Below are positions 17,867-27,705 of a DNA stretch of 64,000 bases, in pieces. The stretch covers positions 310,001-374,000 of the forward strand of contig CAXXKZ010000004.1 of assembly GCA_963665545.2 (NCBI GenBank). Reading direction: 5' to 3'. This stretch comes from G963665545 sp963665545 (lineage in GTDB: Bacteria; Pseudomonadota; Gammaproteobacteria; Xanthomonadales; SZUA-36). How positions within the stretch are numbered: the first letter of the stretch is position 1; each line of letters begins with the position of its first letter. Under the pieces are notes generated by a model. That model searched no databases. It was given only the letters and a program-made list of their open reading frames with translations, and was not told the DNA's origin. The position numbers and the translations under genes were made by a program.

Positions 17867-19737
17867 TTACCAGCCACATTGGCGGCCGGCGTTTTGCTCG
17901 TCCAACCAAACTTTCAGTGGCGCGAAGTAATCGAGGATGGCGGTCGCATCCATGGCGCGCGAACCGCTTAGCGCCTCAAGCGCCTCAGGCCAGGGGCGTT
18001 GTTTACCCATCTCAAGCATGGCTTCCAGACGCTGCCCCGCTGTTTTACTGTCATAAATGGAGCAACGGTGCATCGGGCCCTCGGCGCCGGCAATATCACA
18101 CAGGGCGCGGTGAAACTGAAATTGCAAAATTTGGGCGAGAAAATACCTTGTGTAAGACACATTGGCGGGTACGTGGTATTTGGCACCAGGATCAAAGGCA
18201 TCGGGCGGACGCTCAATCGGCGCAGACAGGCCCTGGTACTGCGCCCGTAGCGCCCACCATAAATCGTTGTAGTCATCGGGCCTGGCCTCGCCGGAGAACA
18301 CCTTCCAACGCCATTGATCCACCATCAGGCCAAATGGCAGAAACGCAACGTTGTCGAGAGCCCGCTTCATCAACAGGCCAAGATCTCCGGAGGCATCGGG
18401 TACCTCGTCGAGCAGCCCCACCTGGGCCAGATATTCCGGTGTAATCGACAGCCCGATGGTGTCACCCACTGCCTCGTGAAAGCCATCGTTGGCACTGCGG
18501 CGATAAAGGTAAGATTCCTGGTTGTAAGCGCGCTGGTAATAGTTGTGCCCCAGTTCATGGTGAATGACTCTGAAATCCTCACCCTGGACATCAATGCACA
18601 TCTTGATACGGAGGTCATTTTTATCATCGACATTCCATGCGGACGCGTGACAAGCCACGTCACGATCACGGGGCTGGACGAATTGGGATCTCTCCCAGAA
18701 TGAATCCGGCAAGGGATCAAAGCCCAAAGAACTGAAGAAGGCCTCACCCACCCGCACCATAGATGCGGCGTCATAGCCCTTTTCCTGCAGTATCGCAGTC
18801 AAATCGAAATCTGTGCCCATATCCGGCGGTGCGACCAGATCATAAATATTGTCCCAGGTCTGAGCCCACATATTGCCCAGCAGGTGGGCCGGAATCAGGC
18901 CGTCCTCAGGAACTATGTCGATACCATACTGCTCACCGAGCCGGGCGCGAACGTGGCAGTGGAGTGCTTCATATAGTGGTTTGACCTGCCCCCAGAGACG
19001 ATCCAGTTCACCGGGAAATTCGCTGCACCCAGGTCATGAAAACCGAGTTCATTGGCCCCCTCATTGGCCAATTCGACCTGGCGTTCATAAAGTGGCTTCA
19101 TCGCGGGCGAGACGCTGCGCCACCCCGACCAGGCTTCCAGTAACTCATCGGGGTCATGCGAATTCTCAATAATCGCTTCCAATTCACCCAGGTCCCTGCA
19201 CACCCCAGCGGCAGTGCAATATTGGCCTTTGCTGAACATGCTGGACAAACGAGCACCGATTTCTGCCTGCTCAGAGTTTTTGGCAGGGTCTGATGGCGCG
19301 GGCATGGGTATTGAGCTCCTCAGGGCATCCAGTTTTCGAGCTGTGTCGTAATCAAGCTTATCGACCCCGAGGAACCGGGCAGCCCCAAGCGCAATTTCAA
19401 CCTGCGCAGCGGTCAAGGCTTCGTTTGCGCCTGCGGCCAGGGCCTCGGTATCCTCGGTAATATAAGTGGCTTTAACCCAGTTCAGGCGCTCGGCGTAGCG
19501 CGCGAGATCCTCAAGCCTTTGTTCCGATTGTTGGACAAATATCGTTGCTTCTTCAGCCGTGGCCAGATCCTGCGTGTCTTGTCCAACAGCAGTCACCTGG
19601 CCGCCGGGCGTAGATTGGGCAGGGCCAGAGGCTTGATCAGACGAATTGCACGAAACCAACAAAAGCATTGTGCACAACGTTGAGGCGACAAATACTGAAC
19701 GACTGGGGGCGCATCTCATGGCGGATTCCATTTCCAC
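17867..19737 (-). pseudogene. M2-family (ACE-like) zinc dipeptidase, frameshifted by a small deletion
   Basis: The upstream part has a lipoprotein-type signal (TLCTMLLLVSCNSS) and the M2 N-terminal helices up to ELGFHDLGA. The downstream part has MWAQTWDNIYDLV, the zinc site HHELGHNYYQ, the third ligand region NDGFHEAVGD, and ends near AAGRQCGW. The two lie in different frames. Just downstream of ELGFHDLGA the second frame resumes as GELDRLWGQVKPLYEA, and the family's WRS-type segment expected in between is missing. So an out-of-frame deletion of roughly 25 nt occurred at about 19021-19026. The intact protein would be a lipid-anchored periplasmic dipeptidyl carboxypeptidase. Both halves are otherwise well preserved, so the break looks recent. 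Confidence 0.88.
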
Positions 19738-19789
19738 AGGGTCAATGAGCGGAAAAGGCTACCAGAAACCTGTCTGGTTTGCCTCGGTG

Positions 19790-20330
19790 GAGCGTGCGCT
19801 CCCGCATCTACAAGGAGTCTCCCTTCCCTCGGCAAAGCTTCCGCTCCTGCTCACGCCCCTCGACTACATCCTTGTAGTCGACTGCTCCCTGCGTTGCTCT
19901 ACCTCCTGCATCCCTGCAGTCGTGCTCCCGCCTTCGGCAGCGCAGGTAGCGAAGAGGGTACGGTTTCGCCGTAGGCGAAGAAGTGCCCGATAAGCGCCGT
20001 AGCGCGTAGGCGGCTGCACGCACGGGCCACGGCACTTCGTCAGCGCTTTTTGCGCTGTGCGCAAGCCGCACTTCCTTCGTTACCTACCCTACGGCTTCGG
20101 AGCCGTACTCTTCGCCCTGCGGGCAAACCGTGTGGCTCCTCGGGCCTGCGCTCGACGGCATGCAATAGGCGGGCCCCTCTGGTACCGCTCGCTTTACGGG
20201 CGACGGCTCCGCAAGAACGCTTTTTTGGCTGCGCCAAATCCGCAATCTTGCTCCCACCTGCCCTCGACTTACCCAACCGGGGCCGGCGGGTCGCCTGCGG
20301 CTCCATGGGGCCCCATCAGGGGCTATAATC
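19790..20330. repeat. Hairpin-dense GC-rich spacer
   Basis: A 540-bp gene-free tract packed with short palindromes: CTACATCCTTGTAG, TTCGCCGTAGGCGAA, TACGGCTTCGGAGCCGTA, GCGCTTTTTGCGC, CGCTTTACGGGCG and TTTGGCTGCGCCAAA, among others. Frames crossing it have atypical composition on both strands. It separates the M2 peptidase pseudogene from the divergent secreted-protein gene. Confidence 0.6.
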
Positions 20331-20353
20331 GGGCGGTGTCGAGAAAAACAGGA

Positions 20354-21097
20354 ATGAGGGCCGGTGGAATATTGATAGGGCACTTGCGTGCCTCGACCTG
20401 GGTTGCTGCGACCTGGTTTGCTGCAACCTGGTTTACTGCGTGGCCTGCTGTGGGGTCAGCGTCCGACAACCCGGCAACCGCTGGCGTGACATTCGAAAGA
20501 TTGGCCCAGGAAGCTGATCTGGTCGCCCTGGCTCAATCCCGTGACACGGATTACTTCTATCGCAGAGACTTTCCGGTCAGTGGCAGCGCCTATCTGAAGT
20601 CCCTGATCGCATACAAGGTGGACCGGCCCATCGATATCATCGAGGTATTTGAGCAGGGTTTACATGCAAACGAGTGCTACTTCCCTGCAACCACTGTGTT
20701 CGAAGAGGGCCGGCGGTTTTTACTATTTCTCCAGGCGGATCCGGAGGACGAAGTTCGCTACCGGGGGTTGAAATGGGGCTGCGCGCTCGAAGTGCTGGTC
20801 GATTCCAGCAACCGTTATGCGCTCCGCTATCCGCTGGCCGGCATCAGCATTGAGCCGGCGCTGTCAGACCTGGTAAGGCCCATGACCTTCGCCGATTCGA
20901 ATGCATTGGTGAGCGAGGAAGACCTGAGCCCGGCGCAGCGGGACGAATGGCTTGCAGGCGGATGGATTGTGCCCCGTGATGGGCGCTTCATCTTCACCCA
21001 CGGCATTGCAGTGAGCGCGATCCGCAAGTTGATGGGTGAGGACAACATGACCGCTGACCGGCATTTGACGCGACGCCCGTCAAGCGATAACCATTGA
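20354..21097 (+). CDS. Secreted protein of unknown function
   Basis: 247 residues from ATG 20354, with AGGA just upstream (GTG 20338 is an alternative start). The signal-like N-terminus contains a threefold 15-bp tandem repeat coding TWVAATWFAATWFTAW, then a likely cleavage near VGSASD. The mature part (FERLAQEADLVALAQSRDTDYFYRR ... ECYFPATTVFEEGRRFLLFL ... RGLKWGCALEVLV) has paired cysteines and a beta-rich look. The residues VALAQ and EEGRRFLLFLQ resemble small secreted proteins of the metalloprotease-inhibitor-like type, but I do not recognise the family. The gene is convergent with ppnN, stop codons back to back. Confidence 0.65.
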   Translation: MRAGGILIGHLRASTWVAATWFAATWFTAWPAVGSASDNPATAGVTFERLAQEADLVALAQSRDTDYFYRRDFPVSGSAYLKSLIAYKVDRPIDIIEVFEQGLHANECYFPATTVFEEGRRFLLFLQADPEDEVRYRGLKWGCALEVLVDSSNRYALRYPLAGISIEPALSDLVRPMTFADSNALVSEEDLSPAQRDEWLAGGWIVPRDGRFIFTHGIAVSAIRKLMGEDNMTADRHLTRRPSSDNH

Positions 21098-22468
21098 TTA
21101 GCGAACCAGACGATAGCAGGGTTGGTAGCGTGAACCCGGCAGCTTCATGCGGCTCTGACGAACGAACGAGTCAAGCATTTCATCCAGCGAATTCATTATG
21201 GCTTCCTCGCCCGTGATCTCGAAGTGACCGTGCTCGCGCACTGCCTTTAGTCCCTCTGGCTTGACGTTGCCAGCGACAATGCCTGAAAATACTTTGCGCA
21301 GATTCGCCGCCAATTCGTGCAAGGGTAAATCGCGGTGCAGATTCAGCGCCGCCATATTTTCATGGTTGGGATCAAACGGAATCTGGAAAGCCTCCTCTAT
21401 TTTGAGCTCCCAATTGAAGTAAAACGCGTCCTGATTCTCAATTCGAAATTGCCGCACGGCCCGCATGCCCTTCGACATGGTCCTCGCAACGCGCTCCGGG
21501 TCGCCAATGATAATTTCATAACGGGACTGAGCGGCCTCTCCCAGCGCCAATCCAATGAATTGATCGATCTGTTCAAAATAGCCGGCCGACTCCGGCGGTC
21601 CGCTGAAAACCAGCGGCATGGGCACCTCCGCATTGGCGGGATTAAGTAGGATGCCCAACAGGTATAGAATTTCTTCCGCGGTACCCACCCCGCCCGGGAA
21701 CACAATGACCCCATGCCCAAGGCGCACAAAAGCCTCGAGCCGCTTTTCAATGTCCGGCATCACGATGAGTTCATTGACAATCGGATTCGGCGATTCGGAG
21801 GCAATAATGCCCGGCTCCGAGATGCCCACATAGCGCCTTCGGTTTACCCGTTGTTTGGCATGTGCGATGGTGGCGCCTTTCATCGGGCCTTTCATCGCGC
21901 CGAGGCCACAACCGGTGATGATGTTCAACCGCCTGAGCCCCAGCTCATAACCGCATAACTTAGTGTAATCGTACTCACCGCGGTCGATCGAATGGCCACC
22001 CCAGCACACCACCATGTTGGGCTCCACACGGGGTTCCAGTGCGCCGGCGTTACGCAGCATTTCAAAGACCGCGTTGGTTATACCGTCGGAATCCTGCAAG
22101 TCGTGATGTGGATGTCCATTGATTTCGCTGTCGAAATACACCAGGTCGCGAATCACGGCGGACAGCAACTCACGCACACCCTCGATGATTTTATTGTCGA
22201 CAAATGCAGACCCGGGCGCATTGGACAATTTCAGGCGCAGGCCGCGATTGACTGACTGCACCTCAATGCTGAAGTCCTCGTAGCGCTTGAGCAGCTCCTC
22301 ACCATCATCGCTGACGTTGCCGCTATTGAGCACTGCCAGCGCGCAGCGCCGCAACAGCCCTGACAGATCGCCGCGTGAGGCGCCGTGCAATCGATTGACT
22401 TCGTGGCGACTGAGCTTGTTGAGCATCCCGGCGGGATATATTCGGGCCGAAACCGAATCAGCAGACAA
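21098..22468 (-). CDS. ppnN: Pyrimidine/purine nucleotide 5'-monophosphate nucleosidase (LOG family)
   Basis: About 456 residues from TTG 22468, which is preceded by GGGGAGAGGA. It aligns along its whole length with E. coli PpnN (YgdH): LSRHEVNRLHGASRGDLSGLLRRCALAVLNSG, PNMVVCWGGHSIDR, NIITGCGLGAMKGPMKGATIAHA, the LOG motif GHGVIVFPGGVGTAEEILYLLG, and the C-terminal FSGIVAGNVK ... RMKLPGSRYQPCY. It cleaves nucleoside monophosphates to base and ribose 5-phosphate and, in E. coli, is tuned by (p)ppGpp. The frame is open upstream to 22627, but there it crosses a DNA tandem repeat (KLGPNLGPR-type peptide), so I do not count that part as coding. Confidence 0.9.
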   Translation of the reverse strand: MSADSVSARIYPAGMLNKLSRHEVNRLHGASRGDLSGLLRRCALAVLNSGNVSDDGEELLKRYEDFSIEVQSVNRGLRLKLSNAPGSAFVDNKIIEGVRELLSAVIRDLVYFDSEINGHPHHDLQDSDGITNAVFEMLRNAGALEPRVEPNMVVCWGGHSIDRGEYDYTKLCGYELGLRRLNIITGCGLGAMKGPMKGATIAHAKQRVNRRRYVGISEPGIIASESPNPIVNELIVMPDIEKRLEAFVRLGHGVIVFPGGVGTAEEILYLLGILLNPANAEVPMPLVFSGPPESAGYFEQIDQFIGLALGEAAQSRYEIIIGDPERVARTMSKGMRAVRQFRIENQDAFYFNWELKIEEAFQIPFDPNHENMAALNLHRDLPLHELAANLRKVFSGIVAGNVKPEGLKAVREHGHFEITGEEAIMNSLDEMLDSFVRQSRMKLPGSRYQPCYRLVR

Positions 22469-22502
22469 TATTCCTCTCCCCGTGTCTGTGGGCGCCATAG
22501 CC

Positions 22503-22580
22503 CGGGGCCCTAAGTTGGGGCCCAACTTGGACCCCAACTTGGACCTTAACCTGGGCCCTAACTTGGGCCGTACCTTTGGG
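22503..22580. repeat. Short tandem repeats upstream of ppnN
   Basis: About six degenerate copies of a 12-15 bp unit of the form GGGCCCNAACTTGG, in direct and palindromic arrangement. They sit about 35-110 nt upstream of the ppnN start and would fold into strong stems in its leader. Confidence 0.65.
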
Positions 22581-22823
22581 CCATAGCTTAGCGCATTGCC
22601 TGTGCGCCCGGCATTCAGAAGCAACAATGCGGTGGGTCATTGCCCATACTTATTGAGAATATCTGATACCTGTCTGCCAAAAAACATTGACTCATAAATC
22701 CTTTTTAGGGTCGTTAAGTTTGTGTTAAAAATTCTGCTATACTTTGCTAACACTTCCCAAGTGTTGGTAGGAGGCAGAAGGGAGTTATGATCGAATCTGG
22801 TGTTTGAGCAGTTGAAAAAAAGC

Positions 22824-22880
22824 GGCGTATCTGGTTGATTTGTTGTTACCAAACTTCAAAGCAACCAAAGGAGATACGCC
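22824..22880 (+). promoter_or_regulatory. 5' hairpin guarding the IS256 transposase start (described on copy B)
   Basis: GGCGTATCT (22824-22832) and AGATACGCC (22872-22880) pair perfectly; the inner GGTTG/CAACC can extend the stem. The ribosome site AAAGGAG partly falls in the second arm and the ATG follows at 22884. Every copy has it. Such structures block translation of read-through RNA from outside promoters in other IS families. Confidence 0.55.
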
Positions 22881-22883
22881 ACT

Positions 22884-24131
22884 ATGAACAAGAATAATGT
22901 TATTGAACTGGAACGTCGAGCAATCAGTGCCGATCCGTTGACCGAATTGCTCAAAGAAGGCGCCCGGAAGCTGCTCGCCGAAGCGGTGGAAAGTGAAGTC
23001 CAGGAGCTGCTGGCCAAGTATCAGGATTGGCGTACCGAATCAGGTCATGCCGGTGTGGTGCGCAACGGTTACCTGCCAGAACGTGAGTTGCAGACCGGCC
23101 TGGGACCGATCCGGGTGAGAATTCCCAAGGTGCGCTCGAAGACCGGTGAAGCAGTGAGTTTTCAGTCGGTGCTGGTGCCGCCATATGTGCGCAAGACAGC
23201 GACTTTCGAGGCAGCCATTCCGTGGTTGTACCTCAAAGGGGTATCCAGCGGTGAGATGGCTGAGGCGTTGCGGGTACTGGTGGGCCCGCAGGCACAGGGT
23301 CTGTCGGCCAGCACGGTATCCCGCCTGAAACAGGTATGGGCGGAGGAATATCGAGCGTGGAGCCAGCGTCGCCTGGGACAGGACCGGTGGGTGTATGTCT
23401 GGGCTGATGGTGTCTACAGTGGGCTGCGGGCGGAGGATGCCAAGCTCTGCGCGCTGGTGATCATTGGTGTCAATGAACGCGGCGAAAAACATTTTCTGGC
23501 GATTGAGGACGGGGTGCGGGAATCGACTCAGAGTTGGCGTGAGGTGTTGCTGAATCTGAAGTCGCGCGGCATGAGCGCCCCACAACTGGCGATTGGTGAT
23601 GGTGCGATGGGTTTTTGGGCGGCGCTGGATGAAATCTTTCCGGCCAGCCGCCAGCAACGCTGCTGGATGCACAAGACCATGAATGTACTGAATTGTTTGC
23701 CGAAATCCGCACAACCCAAAGCCAAGCAGGCCCTGCACGCCATCTGGCAGGCGGAAACCAAGGATGATGCAAACAAGGCGTTTGATTTGTTTATTGAGAT
23801 CTTTGAGGCGAAATACCCGAAAGCGACGAGCTGTTTGCTCAAGGATCGGGATGAACTGTTGGCATTTTATGATTTTCCGGCCCAACACTGGCAGAGCATC
23901 CGGACCAGCAACCCGATTGAATCCACCTTTGCCACCATCCGCCACCGGACCAAAAGATCCAAAGGTTGTCTGACGCGCAATGGCATGTTGCATATGATGT
24001 TCAAATTGAGCCAGTGTGCGGAAAAGAAATGGCGCCGGCTACGCGGCTTTGATTACCTGGCCAAGGTGATTACGGGGGTGAAATTCAAAGATGGGATCGA
24101 GGTAAAAGAGATTGATCAGGTCGCCGCTTGA
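22884..24131 (+). CDS. IS256-family transposase, copy B
   Basis: 415 residues, identical to copy A at the protein level; DDE residues intact. Confidence 0.95.
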   Translation: MNKNNVIELERRAISADPLTELLKEGARKLLAEAVESEVQELLAKYQDWRTESGHAGVVRNGYLPERELQTGLGPIRVRIPKVRSKTGEAVSFQSVLVPPYVRKTATFEAAIPWLYLKGVSSGEMAEALRVLVGPQAQGLSASTVSRLKQVWAEEYRAWSQRRLGQDRWVYVWADGVYSGLRAEDAKLCALVIIGVNERGEKHFLAIEDGVRESTQSWREVLLNLKSRGMSAPQLAIGDGAMGFWAALDEIFPASRQQRCWMHKTMNVLNCLPKSAQPKAKQALHAIWQAETKDDANKAFDLFIEIFEAKYPKATSCLLKDRDELLAFYDFPAQHWQSIRTSNPIESTFATIRHRTKRSKGCLTRNGMLHMMFKLSQCAEKKWRRLRGFDYLAKVITGVKFKDGIEVKEIDQVAA

Positions 24132-24166
24132 ATCAAATGGCTAAACACCAGATTTGACAATAGCTC

Positions 24167-24979
24167 GAGTTCGACGACGGTGAGTCGTTTGCTGTATGAA
24201 CTTGGTTATAGTCTGCAAGCGATGCGCAAGAGTCGGGAAGGCGCCTCGCACCCCGACCGGAACGCGCAGTTCGAGCACATCAATACGACGGCGGAGGCCT
24301 TTCTGCAACGGCGTCAGCCCGTGGTCTCTGTCGACGCCAAGAAGAAGGAGTTGGTCGGTGAGTTCAAGAACGCTGGTCAGGAATGGCAACCGAAGGGGCG
24401 GCCCGAAACCGTACTGGTGCATGATTTTCCCCAAGACTCGGCCGGCAAAGCGATTCCGTACGGTGTCTATGATATGGGCACAACGAGGCGTGGGTGAATG
24501 TCGGCTGTGACCACGATACGCCCGCGTTTGCTGTGGCCTCGCTACGACGGTGGTGGACCGAGTTGGGGAAGCAGCGTTACCCCGACGCACGCGACTTGTT
24601 CATCACTGCCGATGCGGGCGGTAGCAACGGGTATCGTGCACGCGCCTGGAAGCACCGACTGCAGCAGTTCGCCGATGAGACGCGTCTGTGCGTCCACGTC
24701 AGCCATTTCCCGCCGGGCACCAGCAAGTGGAACAAGATTGAGTACCGCCTGTTCTGCCACATTACACAGAATTGGCGCGGCAAGCCGCTACGTAGCTTTG
24801 AGACCATTGTCGACTTGATAGGCAGCACGCGAACCGAGGCCGGGCTTCGGGTCAAAGCCAAACTTGATAAGAGAAACTACCCGACCGGTGAGGTCACAAC
24901 GAAGGTGGAGATGGACGCCCTGTCGCTCCATCGAAACGAGTTCCACGGTGATTGGAACTACGAATTACGTCCACGATGA
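24167..24979 (+). pseudogene. ISAzo13-family (Rhodopirellula-type) transposase remnant
   Basis: The sequence starts inside the gene, directly at the IS256 copy B end: VSRLLYELGYSLQAMRKSREG, then HPDRNAQFEHIN, VVSVDAKKKELVGEFKNAG, KAIPYGVYD. At about 24477 one base is missing; the next frame then continues HNEAWVNVGCDHDTPAFAV, FITADAGGSNGYRARAWK, HFPPGTSKWNKIEYRLFCHI and ends FHGDWNYELRPR. This is the ISAzo13 transposase family DDE domain. It is broken both by loss of the N-terminus and by the frameshift, so it is inactive. Confidence 0.85.
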
Positions 24980-25092
24980 AGTTGGAAACTTAATATCGAT
25001 CAGAGTCCCAAGCCCCCCTGTTTCGCCAGAATGTCGGCCTGCTGCTTTCATTCCCGGGAAGGGCGGGGGAGGAAAAAGACACGCCCTCTTAT

Positions 25093-27705
25093 CTAATAGT
25101 TCCAGATGGCTCTTAAGTAGTAAAACCCACCGTTGAAGCCGTAGGGGGAGGTCTCGGTGTAAACCAGACCCGCTACATTACTCGATAGCCTGGATGGTTT
25201 CGTGTCGAGTACATTTTCCACTCCCGCCACCAGCGTGAGGCTCTCCTTGAAGGTGTAGGAACCCTCAATATCCACGAGCGCGCGGGCATCGCCCTCATTG
25301 CGCGCCGAAACATCATCCGTAGTAAACTCCGTGAATTTGCCGTAATAACGCGCCCGGGCCAGGAAGCTCCAGGGCCCCTGCAGGTGATTGGCCGACAAGA
25401 TGAAACGGGTTCTGGGCAGGTTTTTTTCCAGTTGGACTACCCGCTTGTCACTGATGACGTCCGGGTTGAATTTGTCAACCGTGGTCTCCGTCCAGTTCCC
25501 GGCAAAACTGAAGTTGGTGCGGCCGCCCAACATATCCACCGGGTAGGTGGCGATGACGTCAATGCCCTGTGTGGTGGTATCGAAATCATTGGTAAAAAAG
25601 CGAATGCCGCCTGAGTAGCTTGCAGCGTCATCGACACCCTGAGCTTCCAATATATCTACCTCCATCGGTGTCAGTTGTCTTTTACTGCTTCGTGCGATGC
25701 GATCTTTTACCTTGATGTGGAAGTAATCTACGGTGACGTCCACCTCGCCAACATTGAACACCGTACCGATGGTGTAGTTAATGGATTCCTCCGGTGTCAG
25801 AGGTTTGCCGCCTACCAGGGCTGACGCCGGGTGAGTGGGTGGGATGGTAGCTTCATCCTGCAACTTCCCCTCGGTAAAGGCGGTGGTTACATTGAAGACA
25901 TTGGCCTGCCCCACCGTCGGCGCCCGAAAACCGGTGCTGACCGAGCCACGCACGGCAAAATTATCCATCACCTGCCCGCGGACGCTGAGCTTGACATTCA
26001 TGGTTTCCCCGACGCCCTTATGATCTTCGTAGCGCCCCGCCGCGCCCAATAGCACGCCTTCGCTCAACTCGACTTCCAGGTCCATGTAGGCGGCGTAACT
26101 GTTGCGGGACCAACTTTTTGCAATCTCCGGGCCGAAACCGGTAAAACCGTTGGAACCAGGGCCGAAACCTTGGTCGAAAAGACCTCCTTCATCCCTGTCA
26201 GTGTACCAGGAATTTTCCCCACCCTGGGTGATCTTGAATTTCTCCTGACGATGTTCCAGTCCGAAAGCGACGCTCAGCGGTGAATAGAAAGCAGCCAGGT
26301 CCACGAGTTTGGACACATCCAGGTTGATGGTGTAATCCGTTTCCGTATAGGCGCCAGGATTGTAGTCCGTCGGTATATTGGCAACTGTTATATCAAGATC
26401 AGGGTGAGCCAAAAGGTTCGTGTTGAGCGTATGTCTCATGAAGAAGTCGGCGTTGTGACGTCCATACACACCGCTCAGGTCCACGTGCCAATCGGCCAGC
26501 TCGCCACGAACACCCAATGCAAAACCGTAATCCTCTATGACGCCGCCGAAACGTGGGACAAAACCGCCGGGGAACCGGGTGATGAACGATTCGCAGTTGG
26601 GATCTGCCTGCACCGAGGCAATGTCTTCGGGACTGGCTACATTATCGATAATCCTGATTGCGGGGCAGTCGCTGCCCATGCCGGCGCCGTCCAGATCAGC
26701 CACCTTGACGGTATCGTATTCGACCCCATCCACCGTCATTTTGCCACCGTCAAAGACACCGCCGCGCGTGTGGGGATTACGAAAGTAGAAACCCCCCTCG
26801 ACCTTGCGCTTGGCATAGTTGCCGTAGCCGTAAACTTCCATGTTGTCGCTGATATCGAACCCGGCATTGCCGAAGAACTTGTAGTCGTATTCGAATTCCG
26901 GCGCGCCCCAGACCATCACGTTGGGGTGGAACACACTGTCGTAGTTTGGGTCTGTAATATACGTGTTGCCGGCATCGACCAACCCCTGCGCGTCAGAGCG
27001 CTGCTGGGAGCGGCTGGTGGGGTCGGCTTCCTTGTACTCAAAGCTCAGGTTGGCAAAGCCGTTGCTGCTCAATGGCAGGCCGATGTTGCCGGCAAAGTTG
27101 AAACCGTCGCCGTCCCCATCGTAGAATTCCCCCCAACGGGCTTCCACCATACCGCCCTCGGCGTCATCTTTCAATTCAAAGTTGATCACGCCGGCGATGG
27201 CGTCGGAACCGTATTGGGCCGCGGCGCCGTCACGCAACACTTCCACCCGTTTCAGTGCGATGGCAGGTATCGAGGATATATCAGGACCCTGTGACCCGTC
27301 GGCAACGCCGTTGCCCAGGAAGGTAATCACGGCCGCCCGGTGGCGGCGTTTGCCGTTGACCAGCACCAGGGTGGAATCCGGCGGCAGGCCGCGCAGGTTG
27401 GCCGGGCGCACCAGGGTCGCCGCATCGTTGATGGGCTGCTGGTTGATATTGTAAGAAGGCACCAGGTTGGCGAGTTGCGAATCGATACCCGTCGAACCCT
27501 GGCTCATGAAATCATCACCGGATATCACGTCTACTGGTACCAGTGAATCTGCCTGGGAGCGTCCGGCCTGACGCCGGCTGCCGATAATGACAATCTCCTC
27601 GATGACCGCGTCCTCCGATTGCTGGGCCTGGGCAGTTGGTAAGGTTAGCGGCGACACGGACAGGACTGCCAGTAAAATACAACTTAAATTCCGTAAAATT
27701 CTCAT
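25093..27705 (-). CDS. TonB-dependent outer-membrane receptor
   Basis: 870 residues. It has a signal peptide ending TLPTAQAQ, a TonB-box-like segment EDAVIEEIVIIGSRRQ, and a plug domain (LVPVDVISGDDFMSQG, NLRGLPPDSTLVLVNGKRRH, LKRVEVLRDGAAAQYGSDAIAGVINF). The large beta-barrel has the late TonB_dep_Rec features VRGSVSTGFRAPTVGQ and SLTLVAGVENVLDTKPS, and ends with the aromatic residue of RAIWNY needed for barrel assembly. It imports a large scarce nutrient in a TonB-ExbBD-powered manner. The substrate is unknown; no degradative or regulatory genes lie beside it to hint at one, because IS elements flank it on both sides. Confidence 0.88.
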   Translation of the reverse strand: MRILRNLSCILLAVLSVSPLTLPTAQAQQSEDAVIEEIVIIGSRRQAGRSQADSLVPVDVISGDDFMSQGSTGIDSQLANLVPSYNINQQPINDAATLVRPANLRGLPPDSTLVLVNGKRRHRAAVITFLGNGVADGSQGPDISSIPAIALKRVEVLRDGAAAQYGSDAIAGVINFELKDDAEGGMVEARWGEFYDGDGDGFNFAGNIGLPLSSNGFANLSFEYKEADPTSRSQQRSDAQGLVDAGNTYITDPNYDSVFHPNVMVWGAPEFEYDYKFFGNAGFDISDNMEVYGYGNYAKRKVEGGFYFRNPHTRGGVFDGGKMTVDGVEYDTVKVADLDGAGMGSDCPAIRIIDNVASPEDIASVQADPNCESFITRFPGGFVPRFGGVIEDYGFALGVRGELADWHVDLSGVYGRHNADFFMRHTLNTNLLAHPDLDITVANIPTDYNPGAYTETDYTINLDVSKLVDLAAFYSPLSVAFGLEHRQEKFKITQGGENSWYTDRDEGGLFDQGFGPGSNGFTGFGPEIAKSWSRNSYAAYMDLEVELSEGVLLGAAGRYEDHKGVGETMNVKLSVRGQVMDNFAVRGSVSTGFRAPTVGQANVFNVTTAFTEGKLQDEATIPPTHPASALVGGKPLTPEESINYTIGTVFNVGEVDVTVDYFHIKVKDRIARSSKRQLTPMEVDILEAQGVDDAASYSGGIRFFTNDFDTTTQGIDVIATYPVDMLGGRTNFSFAGNWTETTVDKFNPDVISDKRVVQLEKNLPRTRFILSANHLQGPWSFLARARYYGKFTEFTTDDVSARNEGDARALVDIEGSYTFKESLTLVAGVENVLDTKPSRLSSNVAGLVYTETSPYGFNGGFYYLRAIWNY

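Larger units (their letters stand above)
22782..24166 (+). mobile_element. IS256-family element, copy B
   Basis: 1385 bp with both termini intact. The flanks AGGCAGAAGG (left) and GAGTTCGACG (right) share no duplication, so DNA was lost or exchanged by recombination. The left flank carries a TATACT box at about 22735, possibly the promoter of a gene now gone. Confidence 0.93.

Noticed and set aside
19800..20330. Open frames through the hairpin tract, including an extension of the secreted protein back to 20057
   Set aside because: Composition is atypical on both strands, palindromes explain the open frames, and a signal peptide with ribosome site starts at 20354.
22469..22627. N-terminal extension of PpnN with KLGPNLGPR-like peptide repeats
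   Set aside because: It is translation of a DNA tandem repeat upstream of a good ribosome site and TTG; the shorter protein matches E. coli PpnN in length.
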